Shown here in pieces: positions 8,034-15,679 of a stretch of DNA of 36,830 bases. This stretch comes from Gemmatimonadota bacterium (GTDB taxonomy: Bacteria; Gemmatimonadota; Gemmatimonadetes; Gemmatimonadales; Gemmatimonadaceae). The notes below the pieces were generated by a model. That model did not search any database, was not told the origin of the DNA, and saw only the letters and a list, made by a program, of their open reading frames with translations. The stretch's first letter is position 1. Each line of letters begins with the position of its first letter. The DNA is taken from contig JAJPIS010000079.1 of NCBI GenBank assembly GCA_021324635.1, positions 1 to 36,830 on the forward strand. The letters are read 5' to 3'. The position numbers and the translations under genes are program-made.

Positions 8034-8642
8034 TCACTCGCCATGGGTGTCCTCGAGCGCTCTGCGCAGCTCCTGCCGCGCACGATGGATGTAGGTCTTC
8101 ACCGTCCCGAGCGGCAAGTCCAGCGTCGAGGCGATCTCCTCGTAGGAGCGCCCCTCGACGTGGCGCATGATGATGCACGATCGGTACTCGGGTCGGAGCC
8201 GTCCGATCGCGCGCTCGATCGCCGAGCCCAGCTCACGGGCCTCGAGATCCTCGAGTGCCGACGGCGTGCGCGACGCGACCTCGAACGACGTGGCCTCGAT
8301 CTCCGATGCGGTGGCGGCATCCGGCGCGCCCGACAGGCTCACCGTCGGCAGTCGGCCGCGGCGGAGGTGATCGATGGCCAGATTGTTGGCGATCTTGAAC
8401 AGCCAACTCGAGAGCTTGAACTCGGGGGAGTAGCGCTCGATGTTGTTCAGCGCCTTGACGAACGTGTCCTGTGCCAGCTCCTCGGCGACCTCGCGGTCGC
8501 GCACCATCCGATAGACGAGCGAGAACACGGGCCGCTCGTACCGCCGAATCAGCTCCCGATATGCGGCGTCGCGCCCTTGCTGCGCGAGCACGACGACATC
8601 CGCGTCAGGAAGGTTGGCGAGATCGAGAAGGGGCTCGGGCAA
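8034..8642 (-). CDS. ECF-family RNA polymerase sigma factor
   Basis: About 202 residues of a sigma-70-family ECF factor. Region 2 is clear (AYRELIRRYERPVFSLVYRM, then the -10 binding part ELAQDTFVKALNNIERY and SWLFKIANNLAIDHLRR). Region 4 holds the -35 binding helix-turn-helix (RSYEEIASTLDLPLGTVKTYIHRAR). It should direct RNA polymerase to the envelope genes that follow it, under control of the downstream anti-sigma factor. The start is unsure: TTG 8642 is the first plausible in-frame codon before region 2, and the frame stays open to 8834, past the promoter region. A TAGCTT box at 8733-8728 points to an out-of-frame GTG at 8719 instead. Confidence 0.9.
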   Translation of the reverse strand: MPEPLLDLANLPDADVVVLAQQGRDAAYRELIRRYERPVFSLVYRMVRDREVAEELAQDTFVKALNNIERYSPEFKLSSWLFKIANNLAIDHLRRGRLPTVSLSGAPDAATASEIEATSFEVASRTPSALEDLEARELGSAIERAIGRLRPEYRSCIIMRHVEGRSYEEIASTLDLPLGTVKTYIHRARQELRRALEDTHGE

Positions 8643-8694
8643 GCGCGTGTCGGCGTGAACGGTCGGGGCAGACAGGTCCGCGTAGATGCCACAC

Positions 8695-8715
8695 GGGCGG
8701 CATGCGATGCCGCCC
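8695..8715. repeat. Single copy of the GGGCGGCAT palindrome
   Basis: Arms GGGCGGCAT and ATGCCGCCC are identical to those in the array before mrp, here around a 3-base centre (GCG). It lies in what would be the 5' leader of the sigma-factor mRNA, so it could fold there. It is 8 kb from the other copies, which shows that the element is dispersed. Confidence 0.8.
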
Positions 8716-8727
8716 TCACTGCCCGAG

Positions 8728-8733
8728 AAGCTA
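8728..8733 (-). promoter_or_regulatory. Putative -10 element of the sigma-factor operon
   Basis: TAGCTT on the minus strand. Eight bases later comes a GTG (8719), the same spacing as at menG, but this GTG is out of frame with the sigma factor and opens a 56-codon frame ending at 8549. If transcription starts here, the sigma gene has a leader of roughly 75 bases containing the 8695-8715 palindrome. Confidence 0.35.
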
Positions 8734-8734
8734 G

Positions 8735-8764
8735 TTGATGCCGAGAGCGGGTAGCCAGTAGCTT
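8735..8764 (+). promoter_or_regulatory. Putative promoter of the menaquinone operon
   Basis: TTGATG (8735-8740), an 18-base spacer and TAGCTT (8759-8764), then 8 bases to the menG GTG. This is the only TAGCTT in the window with a recognisable -35 box. It is divergent from, and next to, the sigma-operon box at 8728-8733. Confidence 0.5.
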
Positions 8765-8772
8765 TCCCTCGC

Positions 8773-9522
8773 GTGAGCGCCCTGGAGACGGAAACGGAGC
8801 TCGCCGACGCTGCGGCGGCCGGCGGCGGGGCCAAGGATCGGTACGTGCGCCGGATCTTCTCCGAGATCGCGCCGCGCTACGATCTCCTGAACCACGTCCT
8901 CAGCTTCAACGTCGACCGCGCGTGGCGGCGTCGCGCCCTGCGCGAGCTGGCCTGGGAGCGGCATCCCGGGGGTCTCTATCTCGACCTCTGCGCGGGGACG
9001 CTCGACGTCGCGGCGATGCTCGGCCGGCAGCCGGGGTTTGGCGGGACGGTCGTGGGCGCCGACTTCGCCGAACCGATGCTGCGCGCCGGCGCGTGGAAGG
9101 TGTCGCCCGGGAGGGTCGCCCCGGTGGCCGCCGATGCCGGCGCCCTGCCCGTCCCTGACGGCGCGGCGCGCGGCGCCGTGGTCGCCTTCGGCATCCGCAA
9201 CGTCGCCGACCTGACGGGCGTGCTCCGCGAGGCGCGCCGCGTGCTCGCGCCCGGCGCGCGGTTCGTCATCCTGGAGTTCTCCACGCCACGCGATCGGGTC
9301 GTGCGGACGATCTATCAGGCGTACTTCCATCACGTCCTCCCGGCGGTCGGCGGGGTCGTGAGCGGCCAGCGCACCGCGTACCGCTACCTGCCGCGGTCGG
9401 TGGCGCACTTCCCCTCGCCCGCCGCGCTGGCCCGGCAGATGGAGGAGGTCGGCTTCGCCCGCGTCCGCTGGTATCCGCTCACGCTCGGCGTGGCGACCGT
9501 CCATGTCGGGGAGCGCCCGTGA
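8773..9522 (+). CDS. menG: Demethylmenaquinone methyltransferase (UbiE/MenG)
   Basis: A 249-residue class I SAM-dependent methyltransferase that makes the final C-methylation of menaquinone (or ubiquinone in other lineages). The UbiE signature is at residues 36-53 (YDLLNHVLSFNVDRAWRR). The SAM-binding motif is LDLCAGTLDVA at 70-80, where Leu replaces the usual second Gly of GTGD. GIRNV and ILEFSTP follow, as in UbiE. GTG 8773 is preceded by a TAGCTT box at 8 bases and by no ribosome binding site, so it may be leaderless. It is first of four genes with 4-base overlaps whose products all act on quinone intermediates, so menaquinone is the likely product. Confidence 0.92.
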   Translation: MSALETETELADAAAAGGGAKDRYVRRIFSEIAPRYDLLNHVLSFNVDRAWRRRALRELAWERHPGGLYLDLCAGTLDVAAMLGRQPGFGGTVVGADFAEPMLRAGAWKVSPGRVAPVAADAGALPVPDGAARGAVVAFGIRNVADLTGVLREARRVLAPGARFVILEFSTPRDRVVRTIYQAYFHHVLPAVGGVVSGQRTAYRYLPRSVAHFPSPAALARQMEEVGFARVRWYPLTLGVATVHVGERP

Positions 9523-11072
9523 GCGCGACCGACGCGCCGGCCGTCGCCGACCGCCTCGGCGACTTCGTCGCGGCCCTCGACCGCGCCGGCGAGCTGACCC
9601 GCATCGCCCACCCGGTCGCCGCTCGGCTCGAGCTGTGCGAGATCAGCGATCGCGTGATGAAATCGCCGGGCGGCGGCAGTGCGCTCCTCTTCGAGCACGT
9701 GGTCCGCGACGATGGGACCCGGTCGCCGTACCCGGTGGCGATCAACCTCTTCGGCTCGATGCGGCGCATGGCGATGGCCCTGGGGGTGACCGATCTCGAC
9801 GCCGTCGGCCGACGGATCACGGAGCTGCTGGAGCTCAAGGTGCCGGACGGCCTCGTCGCCAAGCTGGCGCTCATTCCGCGGCTGCTCGAGGTGGCGAAGT
9901 TCCCACCGCGCGTCCGTGGCGGCACACCGCCCTGCCAGGCGACCGTCTGGCGTGATGACGAGGTCGACCTGTCCCGCCTTCCGGTGCTCACCTGCTGGCC
10001 CGACGACGGGGGCCCGTACATCACGCTCCCGATGGTCGTCTCGCGCGATCCCGTGCGCGGCCTCCGGAATGTCGGGATGTACCGGGTCCAGGTCCTCGGT
10101 CCGCGGACGCTCGCCATGCACTGGCAGCGGCACAAGGTGGGGGCGGCACACTGGCGAGTGATGGCCGAGCGGGGGGAGACGATGCCGGTGTGCATCGCCA
10201 TCGGCGCCGATCCGGCGTCGATCTACGCCGCCTCGGCGCCGCTGCCGCCCACCGTCGACGAGTTCCTGTTCGCCGGGTTCCTGCGCGGCGCACCGGTCTC
10301 CCTGGCCCGGGCGGTGACGAACGATCTCGAGGTCCCGGCCGAAGCCGAGTTCGTGATCGAGGGATACATCGACCCGGGCGAGGCGCTCGTGACCGAAGGG
10401 CCGTTCGGGGACCACACGGGCTTCTACTCCGAGGCCGATCTCTATCCCGCCGTGCACGTCACGGCCATCACGACGCGGCGGGATCCGCTCTACGCGACCA
10501 CGATCGTCGGCCGGCCGCCGATGGAGGACTTCTACCTCGGGCACGCGACCGAGCGGATCTTCCTGCCACTCCTGCGGCTCACCGTCCCCGAGATCGTGGA
10601 CTATCACATGCCGGCCGAGGGTATCTTCCACAACCTCGTCTTCGTCTCGATCGACAAGCAATACCCGGGGCAGGCCCAGAAGGTCATGAACGCGCTCTGG
10701 GGACAGGGGCTCATGTCGCTCGCCAAGGTGATCGTCGTGCTCGACCGGGATGTGAACGTACGCGATCCGGCCGAGGCGTGGTGGGTCGCGCTCAACAACA
10801 TCGACCCCGAGCGCGACGTGCGCTTCACCATGGGCCCGATCGATGTGCTCGATCACGCGAGCCGCGCCTTCACGTACGGGTCGAAGATGGGGATCGACGC
10901 GACGCGGAAATGGCCGGAGGAGGGGTTCGCGCGCACGTGGCCGAGCCGCATCACGATGGATCCGACGACGCGGGCCCGGGTCGACGCGCTCTGGCCCGCG
11001 CTCGGCATTGCCGCCCATGGCCGCAACGGCGGTCGTGGTGCCGCGGGTGGCGGCAATGGGGGTGCCCGGTGA
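9519..11072 (+). CDS. ubiD: UbiD-family prenylated-FMN decarboxylase
   Basis: A 517-residue UbiD-family decarboxylase, which removes an aromatic carboxyl group using prenylated FMN. Recognisable stretches are GGGSALLFEHV, PVAINLFGSMRRMAMALG, GMYRVQVLGPRTLAMHWQ and the acidic active-site region AEFVIEGYIDPGE (Glu277, Glu281), followed by GPFGDHTGFYS. The GTG start overlaps the menG stop. With UbiA-type and UbiX-type genes directly downstream, it most likely decarboxylates the prenylated naphthoate of the futalosine menaquinone route, as proposed for MqnL-type proteins. That assignment is from context; the substrate is not visible in the sequence. Confidence 0.92.
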   Translation: MSATDAPAVADRLGDFVAALDRAGELTRIAHPVAARLELCEISDRVMKSPGGGSALLFEHVVRDDGTRSPYPVAINLFGSMRRMAMALGVTDLDAVGRRITELLELKVPDGLVAKLALIPRLLEVAKFPPRVRGGTPPCQATVWRDDEVDLSRLPVLTCWPDDGGPYITLPMVVSRDPVRGLRNVGMYRVQVLGPRTLAMHWQRHKVGAAHWRVMAERGETMPVCIAIGADPASIYAASAPLPPTVDEFLFAGFLRGAPVSLARAVTNDLEVPAEAEFVIEGYIDPGEALVTEGPFGDHTGFYSEADLYPAVHVTAITTRRDPLYATTIVGRPPMEDFYLGHATERIFLPLLRLTVPEIVDYHMPAEGIFHNLVFVSIDKQYPGQAQKVMNALWGQGLMSLAKVIVVLDRDVNVRDPAEAWWVALNNIDPERDVRFTMGPIDVLDHASRAFTYGSKMGIDATRKWPEEGFARTWPSRITMDPTTRARVDALWPALGIAAHGRNGGRGAAGGGNGGAR

Positions 11073-11977
11073 GCGCGCGCGAGGGGCAGACGTTCGAGGG
11101 AAGCTCGCGGTGGATCACCTACGCCAATTTCGTGAAGCTCCCGCATACGCTCTTCCTCCTGCCGTTCGCGATGGTCGGCGCGACGCTCGGGAGCTACGCG
11201 GCGCCGGTGACCGGCGCCAAGATCGGCTGGGTCGTGCTCGCCTTCACGAGCGCACGGTTCGCGGCGATGGGCTTCAACCGGATCGTCGACCGGGAGTTCG
11301 ACGCGCAGAATCCGCGGACGGCACGACGCGAGCTGCCGCGCGGGGCGATGACGATCGGGGAGGCGCGCCTGGCCGTCGCCATCGCTGCGGCCGTCTTCGA
11401 GCTCGCCGCGTCACGACTGGGCCCGCTCTGCTTCGTGCTCTCGCCTCTGGCGCTCGGATGGGTGTTCTTCTACAGCTACACGAAGCGCTTCACCCGCTGG
11501 TCGCATCTCGTCCTCGGCGTGGGCCTGGCGATCGCACCCGTCGGCGGGTACCTGGCGATCGCGGGGCGGTGGAGCGAGCCGTGGTGGATGCTGGCCGCCC
11601 TGGCGGCGGCGGTCGCCGCCTGGTCGAGCGGATTCGATATCCTCTACGCGCTCCAGGACGTCGCATTCGACCGGGCCCACGCGCTGCACTCCTTGCCGGC
11701 ATCGGTCGGTGAGTGGAACGCGGTCCGCATCGCGCGCCTCCTGCACGTCACGACGATGGTGGCCCTGCTCGCGGTCGGGGCAGCCGTCGGGGCGGGGTGG
11801 CTGTACACGGCCGGCGTCGTCACCGCCGGTGGGCTGCTCTGGTACGAGCACTCCCTCGTCCGGCCGGGCGACCTGTCCCGCATCGATGCCGCGTTCTTCA
11901 CCATGAACGGCATCATCAGCATCCTGTTTTTCGTCTTCGTGGTCGCCTCGCGAGTCGCCGCGGCGTTCGGGCGGTGA
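11069..11977 (+). CDS. ubiA: UbiA-family prenyltransferase (MqnP-like)
   Basis: A 302-residue integral membrane prenyltransferase with about eight or nine hydrophobic segments. The two Asp-rich motifs that bind Mg-diphosphate are present: NRIVDREFD at about residues 70-78 and DILYALQDVAFD near residue 190. The form YALQD and the position between UbiD and UbiX genes match the UbiA-like enzymes proposed to prenylate 1,4-dihydroxy-6-naphthoate in the futalosine pathway (MqnP). Classical MenA or 4-hydroxybenzoate transferases are less likely. GTG 11069 overlaps the ubiD stop by 4 bases, and its own stop overlaps the ubiX start in the same way. Confidence 0.92.
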   Translation: MSAREGQTFEGSSRWITYANFVKLPHTLFLLPFAMVGATLGSYAAPVTGAKIGWVVLAFTSARFAAMGFNRIVDREFDAQNPRTARRELPRGAMTIGEARLAVAIAAAVFELAASRLGPLCFVLSPLALGWVFFYSYTKRFTRWSHLVLGVGLAIAPVGGYLAIAGRWSEPWWMLAALAAAVAAWSSGFDILYALQDVAFDRAHALHSLPASVGEWNAVRIARLLHVTTMVALLAVGAAVGAGWLYTAGVVTAGGLLWYEHSLVRPGDLSRIDAAFFTMNGIISILFFVFVVASRVAAAFGR

Positions 11978-12591
11978 CGCTGCCGCTGGTGGTGGCGGTG
12001 ACCGGCGCCTCGGGGGCGCCGTACGCGGTGCGACTGCTCGAGCTGCTCGCGGCCGCTCGACAGCCGGTCTGGCTGATCGTGACCGCCCACGGCCACCGGC
12101 TGCTGCGGACCGAGTGCGGGATCGACTCCGCGGAGTCGCTGCGCCGAGCGGTCGGCGCCGCCGCCTGGGACGCATCGGTGACGGTCCATGACGACGCCGA
12201 CCGTGGGGCGGCGCCGGCGTCGGGGTCGGCGCGCACCGCCGGGATGATCATCTGCCCGTGCTCGATGGGAACGCTGGCGGCGATCGCCGCCGGGACCTCC
12301 CGGTCGCTCGTGGAGCGCGCGGCCGACGTCGCGCTCAAGGAGCGGCGCCCCCTCCTGCTGGTTCCCCGCGAGACGCCGCTCAGCGGCATCCACCTCGAGA
12401 ACATGCTCCGGGTCACCCGCGCGGGTGCGACCGTGCTGCCGGCGTCGCCGGGCTTTTACCATCGGCCCGCGACCGTCGCCGCGCTCGTCGATTTCGTCGT
12501 CGCCCGTATCCTGGACCAGGTGGGGATCCCGCAGTCCATCGCCGCGCCCTGGGGCGAGCGCGGGGAGGAGCAGGGCGGCGGACCGCCCTAG
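11974..12591 (+). CDS. ubiX: Flavin prenyltransferase UbiX
   Basis: A 205-residue UbiX/Pad1-type flavin prenyltransferase, which joins dimethylallyl phosphate to FMN to make the prenylated cofactor needed by UbiD. Family landmarks are VAVTGASGAPYAVRLLE at the N-terminus, ICPCSMGTLAAIAAGTS in the flavin site, LVPRETPLSGIHLENML and PASPGFYHRPATV. The GTG start overlaps the ubiA stop, so cofactor maker and cofactor user are in one translationally coupled cluster. The last 15 or so residues are Gly/Glu-rich and probably disordered. Confidence 0.94.
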   Translation: MTLPLVVAVTGASGAPYAVRLLELLAAARQPVWLIVTAHGHRLLRTECGIDSAESLRRAVGAAAWDASVTVHDDADRGAAPASGSARTAGMIICPCSMGTLAAIAAGTSRSLVERAADVALKERRPLLLVPRETPLSGIHLENMLRVTRAGATVLPASPGFYHRPATVAALVDFVVARILDQVGIPQSIAAPWGERGEEQGGGPP

Positions 12592-12625
12592 CGGCGGCCT
12601 CCGGAACGGCAACGGAGCGCGACAG

Positions 12626-13099
12626 GTGGCGGCACACTGCATCGGGTTGATCGCGGACACGCACGGACTCGTGCGAGCGTCGGTCCACCGCGCGCTCGCG
12701 GGGGTCGAATGCATCCTGCACGCCGGTGACGTCGGCGGCGATGCCGTGCTCGACGAGCTGGCGCTCATCGCGCCGGTGGCCGCGGTCTACGGCAACACCG
12801 ATCCCCCGGGCGATCCTCGACTGGCGGCCGACATCGTGCGCGCGATCGGCGCCCGGCAGATTCATGTGAGCCACGGCCACGAGATCGGCGCGCCGACGCC
12901 GAGTCGGCTGCTGGCCCGCTATCCGCACGATGTCATCGTCTATGGCCACACGCACCGCGCGCTGGTGGAGCGCGCCGACGGCCGGCTCGTGATCAATCCT
13001 GGCGCGGCCGGTCCCAGGCGGTTCGACCTCGTCCCGAGCGTGGCGCGTCTCGTGATCGACGACGGCGCGCTCGAGGCCGAGATCATCGTACTGGCGTGA
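12626..13099 (+). CDS. YfcE/MJ0936-family metallophosphoesterase
   Basis: A 157-residue calcineurin-like phosphoesterase of the small YfcE/MJ0936 type. Metal-site motifs are in order: ADTHG near residue 10, HAGDVGG, YGNTD, SHGHEIG and YGHTHRA, then INPGAAGPRR. Relatives hydrolyse model phosphodiesters; the cellular substrate is unknown. GTG 12626 was chosen because GGAG lies 8 bases upstream and the metal motif then falls at the usual distance. It sits 34 bases after ubiX and may be cotranscribed with the quinone genes, although no quinone role is known. Its last 17 bases overlap the convergent DUF2243 gene. Confidence 0.9.
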   Translation: MAAHCIGLIADTHGLVRASVHRALAGVECILHAGDVGGDAVLDELALIAPVAAVYGNTDPPGDPRLAADIVRAIGARQIHVSHGHEIGAPTPSRLLARYPHDVIVYGHTHRALVERADGRLVINPGAAGPRRFDLVPSVARLVIDDGALEAEIIVLA

Positions 13100-13571
13100 T
13101 CCGCTTCCGCAGGTCGCCGCGCGCCATCCAATCGCGCCGCGGGCGCACCAGCCACGCGCCGATGCCGACGAGCAGCGCACCGCCGATGGCGAGGAACAGC
13201 AGGTCGGGGATCAGATGGCCGCTCCCCTCGACCACGTGGTGAATCCCCAGGATCTCATGGTCGAGCAACCCCTCGACGAGATTGAAGCCGCCCCACCCCA
13301 GGAGCACGGAGCCGGCGAAGATCCGGGGCGGCGGGACGGGCATCCGGAAGAGCGCGCCGCGACAGAGCGTGAACGCCCCGGCCACCGTGAAGATCCAGCA
13401 GATCGCGCCGACGGCGCCATCCCAGCGCACGTTGAGCCGCATCGCATCGACCGTCACCGGCGGGACGGCGGCCGAGAGCATCATGTGCGACTGGAGCAAC
13501 TGGTGGAAGAGGATGCTGTCGAGCAATCCGCCCAGTCCCACGCCGAGGAGAACGGCCGCCGTGCGATACAC
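13083..13571 (-). CDS. DUF2243-family membrane protein
   Basis: A 162-residue membrane protein with four hydrophobic segments, matching the DUF2243 family. Typical features are the N-terminal GVGLGGLLDSILFHQLLQ with HMM after it, a central WDG, GWGGFNLVEGLLDHEILGIHHV, and a last helix ending in an Arg-rich tail. The family has conserved His residues in membrane segments but no established function. GTG 13571 directly follows an in-frame stop, so the start is bounded. It is convergent with the phosphoesterase gene and overlaps its end by 17 bases. Confidence 0.85.
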   Translation of the reverse strand: MYRTAAVLLGVGLGGLLDSILFHQLLQSHMMLSAAVPPVTVDAMRLNVRWDGAVGAICWIFTVAGAFTLCRGALFRMPVPPPRIFAGSVLLGWGGFNLVEGLLDHEILGIHHVVEGSGHLIPDLLFLAIGGALLVGIGAWLVRPRRDWMARGDLRKRITPVR

Positions 13572-13666
13572 GGGCTAGGCCGCTGTGCAAGAGTATGGCC
13601 AGGGCATGCATCCTCCGGTTCGCCCGGTCGGAACGATGGCCACGTCGGGGTCGGCGCGGCCGGTGG

Positions 13667-14806
13667 TCACGACGCGATCGCCAACCCGCAGGCGCGCGCG
13701 CGGTCGAGCTCATCGGGGTGCTGGCGGAACCACGTCGAGACGAGCATCAACTCGTCCACCTCGTGGGCCGGCACGGTCACCGGCGCGGGTCGGCGTGTCA
13801 CCGGCTCGAACGTTGCCGCCGCGAGGGCCCGCAGGCGCTCGCGGTCGGCCACCGTGCGCGGCGCCGCCTGCTCCTCGCGCACGCACCCGCGGCGGATCAG
13901 GTACACGCGGTCGTCCCCATCGATCCCCGGGACCGGATAGACGAACGACAGCGACTCGATCGCGAAGCGCAGCCGCGCGAACTGCTCGCGGAGCACCTCG
14001 AGTCGGTGGACCTTGTCACGGATGGCGGCCGCCCGCTCGAACTCGAGCTGCGCGCTCGCCGCCCGCATCTGGGCCGTGAGCGTGGGGATCGGCCCGTCGT
14101 CGGCCCCCTCGAAGAAGCCCCGCGCGAGGGCCACCCGGGCCGCGTACTGGCGCTCCGAGCAACCGCCGATGCAGGGACCGAGGCACTTGTGGATCTCGTG
14201 TCGGATGCAGCCGGGCGTGCGCTCGGGCGGCGCGAAGAGGTCGGCCTGGTCGCTGAAGTGCATCGTCACCCGTTGGGCGCAGTCGCGGAGCCCGAGGGCG
14301 TCGTTGAGCTCCCGGAGCGCCTCGGCGAGTCGCCAGGCGCCGACGAAGGGGCCGTAGTAGACGCCGCCGTCGTCGCTCCCCGCAGCCCGGACGACGACCA
14401 GCTTCGGCGCCGGGCCGCCGGTGATCTTGATGAAGGCGTAGTGGTGGGCGTCGCGCTTCATCGCGACGTTGAAGCGCGGCCGCAGACGCTTGATGAGCCG
14501 CAGCTCGCGGAGCAGGGCCGCGAACTCGCTCGGCTCGTACTCCCAATCGATGGCGTCGGCCTCGCGCAGGATCCGCGCGCCCTTCTCCTCGGGGTAGGCG
14601 CAGCGGAAGTAGCTGAGCAGGCGCGAGCGGATGCGCTTCGACTTCCCGACGTAGATCACCTCGCCGCCCGCGGCCACCATGCGGTACACCCCGGGACGGT
14701 CCCTCGCGCCCGCCCGGACGACCTCGCGCATGGCGGCGACCTGCGCCTCGGGCGTCGGCGCAGGTCGGAGCGCGCGGCCCCGCGCGGCCGCCGGGGATCG
14801 GGGCAC
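13667..14806 (-). CDS. UvrC N-terminal homologue (Cho-like GIY-YIG nuclease)
   Basis: 379 residues related to the first half of UvrC. The GIY-YIG nuclease domain (about 38-115) shows GVYRM and EVIYVGKSKRIRSRLLSYF. The Cys motif of UvrC (CIRHEIHKCLGPCIGGC, near 195-215), which holds an Fe-S cluster in UvrC proteins, is complete. A UVR motif (QLEFERAAAIRDKVHRLE) follows. The C-terminal RNase H-like nuclease and HhH domains of the roughly 600-residue UvrC are absent, so this resembles Cho-type single-incision (3') nucleases. No frameshift is seen. GTG 14806 begins 12 bases after mutM, suggesting one DNA-repair operon. Confidence 0.87.
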   Translation of the reverse strand: MPRSPAAARGRALRPAPTPEAQVAAMREVVRAGARDRPGVYRMVAAGGEVIYVGKSKRIRSRLLSYFRCAYPEEKGARILREADAIDWEYEPSEFAALLRELRLIKRLRPRFNVAMKRDAHHYAFIKITGGPAPKLVVVRAAGSDDGGVYYGPFVGAWRLAEALRELNDALGLRDCAQRVTMHFSDQADLFAPPERTPGCIRHEIHKCLGPCIGGCSERQYAARVALARGFFEGADDGPIPTLTAQMRAASAQLEFERAAAIRDKVHRLEVLREQFARLRFAIESLSFVYPVPGIDGDDRVYLIRRGCVREEQAAPRTVADRERLRALAAATFEPVTRRPAPVTVPAHEVDELMLVSTWFRQHPDELDRARACGLAIAS

Positions 14807-14818
14807 GGACCGCGTTCC

Positions 14819-15679
14819 TCAGCGCTGGCAGCGGGCGCAGAACACCGTCATGCGCCCGTCGATCGCGTGCGTGCCGATCAGGCGCGCGCCACAGCGGCGG
14901 CAGGGGGCCCCCGCGCGCCCGTAGGCGTCCAGCTGCTCCGCGAATGCGCCGGGCGCGCCGCTCGCATCCCGGTAGTCGCGGAAGCTCGTGCCGCGGGCCG
15001 CGATCGCCGCGGTCAGCACGTCCAGGAGCGCGCGATGCAGGACGACCGCCCGGTCGGGGGCGACCCGCGCGCCCGGGCGCGAGGGATCGAGCCCGGCCCG
15101 CCAGAGGGATTCGGTGGCGTAGATGTTTCCGACGCCCGCGAGCTGTCGCTGGTCCATCAGCACCTTCTTCACCGCCTGTCGGGAGCGCGCCACGAGGTCT
15201 CGGAAATTGGCCGCTGTGAAGGCGGGGTCAAGGGGCTCCGGCCCGATCGCCGCGCTGTACGCGTCGAACTGCGCCGGCGACATCAGGGTCACGGTCCCCA
15301 GTCGGCGGATGTCCCGGTAGTGCAGGCGCCGCCCGTCGCCGAGGGTGATGGCGATGGTCGAGTAGCGCCGCTCGCGGGCGGGGAGGGCGGCGACGCCGGG
15401 AAGGCCGACGGGATCGCGTGGTCGATCCTCCAGGAGCAAGGCACCGGTGAACCGGGGCTGCACGACCAGGCGGTCGCCGGTGGCGAGGTCGAGGACGACG
15501 AGCTTCGCCCGGCGCCAGGCGCGCTGGATGGTGGTCCCACGCAGACGGCGCCGGAGCGTCGAGGCGGTCACCCCGCGCAGCACGTCGTGCCGCCGAACCG
15601 TCACGTCGGCGATCGAGGCCCCGCCGATGGCGCGATCCAGGTCGCGCGCGATCGTCTCGGTCTCAGGAAGCTCGGGCAT
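14819..15679 (-). CDS. mutM: Formamidopyrimidine-DNA glycosylase
   Basis: A 286-residue Fpg/MutM glycosylase/AP-lyase, which removes 8-oxoguanine and ring-opened purines. The catalytic N-terminus MPELPE (Pro2 nucleophile, Glu3) is intact, and a Lys in RRAKLVVL matches the active-site lysine loop. The helix-two-turn-helix region has MDQRQLAGVGNIYATESLWRAG. The C-terminal zinc finger CRRC then FCARC closes the protein. The first 17 bases overlap the end of purD. Together with the downstream UvrC-like gene it forms a two-gene repair set. Confidence 0.95.
   Translation of the reverse strand: MPELPETETIARDLDRAIGGASIADVTVRRHDVLRGVTASTLRRRLRGTTIQRAWRRAKLVVLDLATGDRLVVQPRFTGALLLEDRPRDPVGLPGVAALPARERRYSTIAITLGDGRRLHYRDIRRLGTVTLMSPAQFDAYSAAIGPEPLDPAFTAANFRDLVARSRQAVKKVLMDQRQLAGVGNIYATESLWRAGLDPSRPGARVAPDRAVVLHRALLDVLTAAIAARGTSFRDYRDASGAPGAFAEQLDAYGRAGAPCRRCGARLIGTHAIDGRMTVFCARCQR

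Noticed and set aside
13667-14806. Broken uvrC pseudogene
   Set aside because: The reading frame is intact, all N-terminal motifs are complete, and half-length Cho-type homologues are known.
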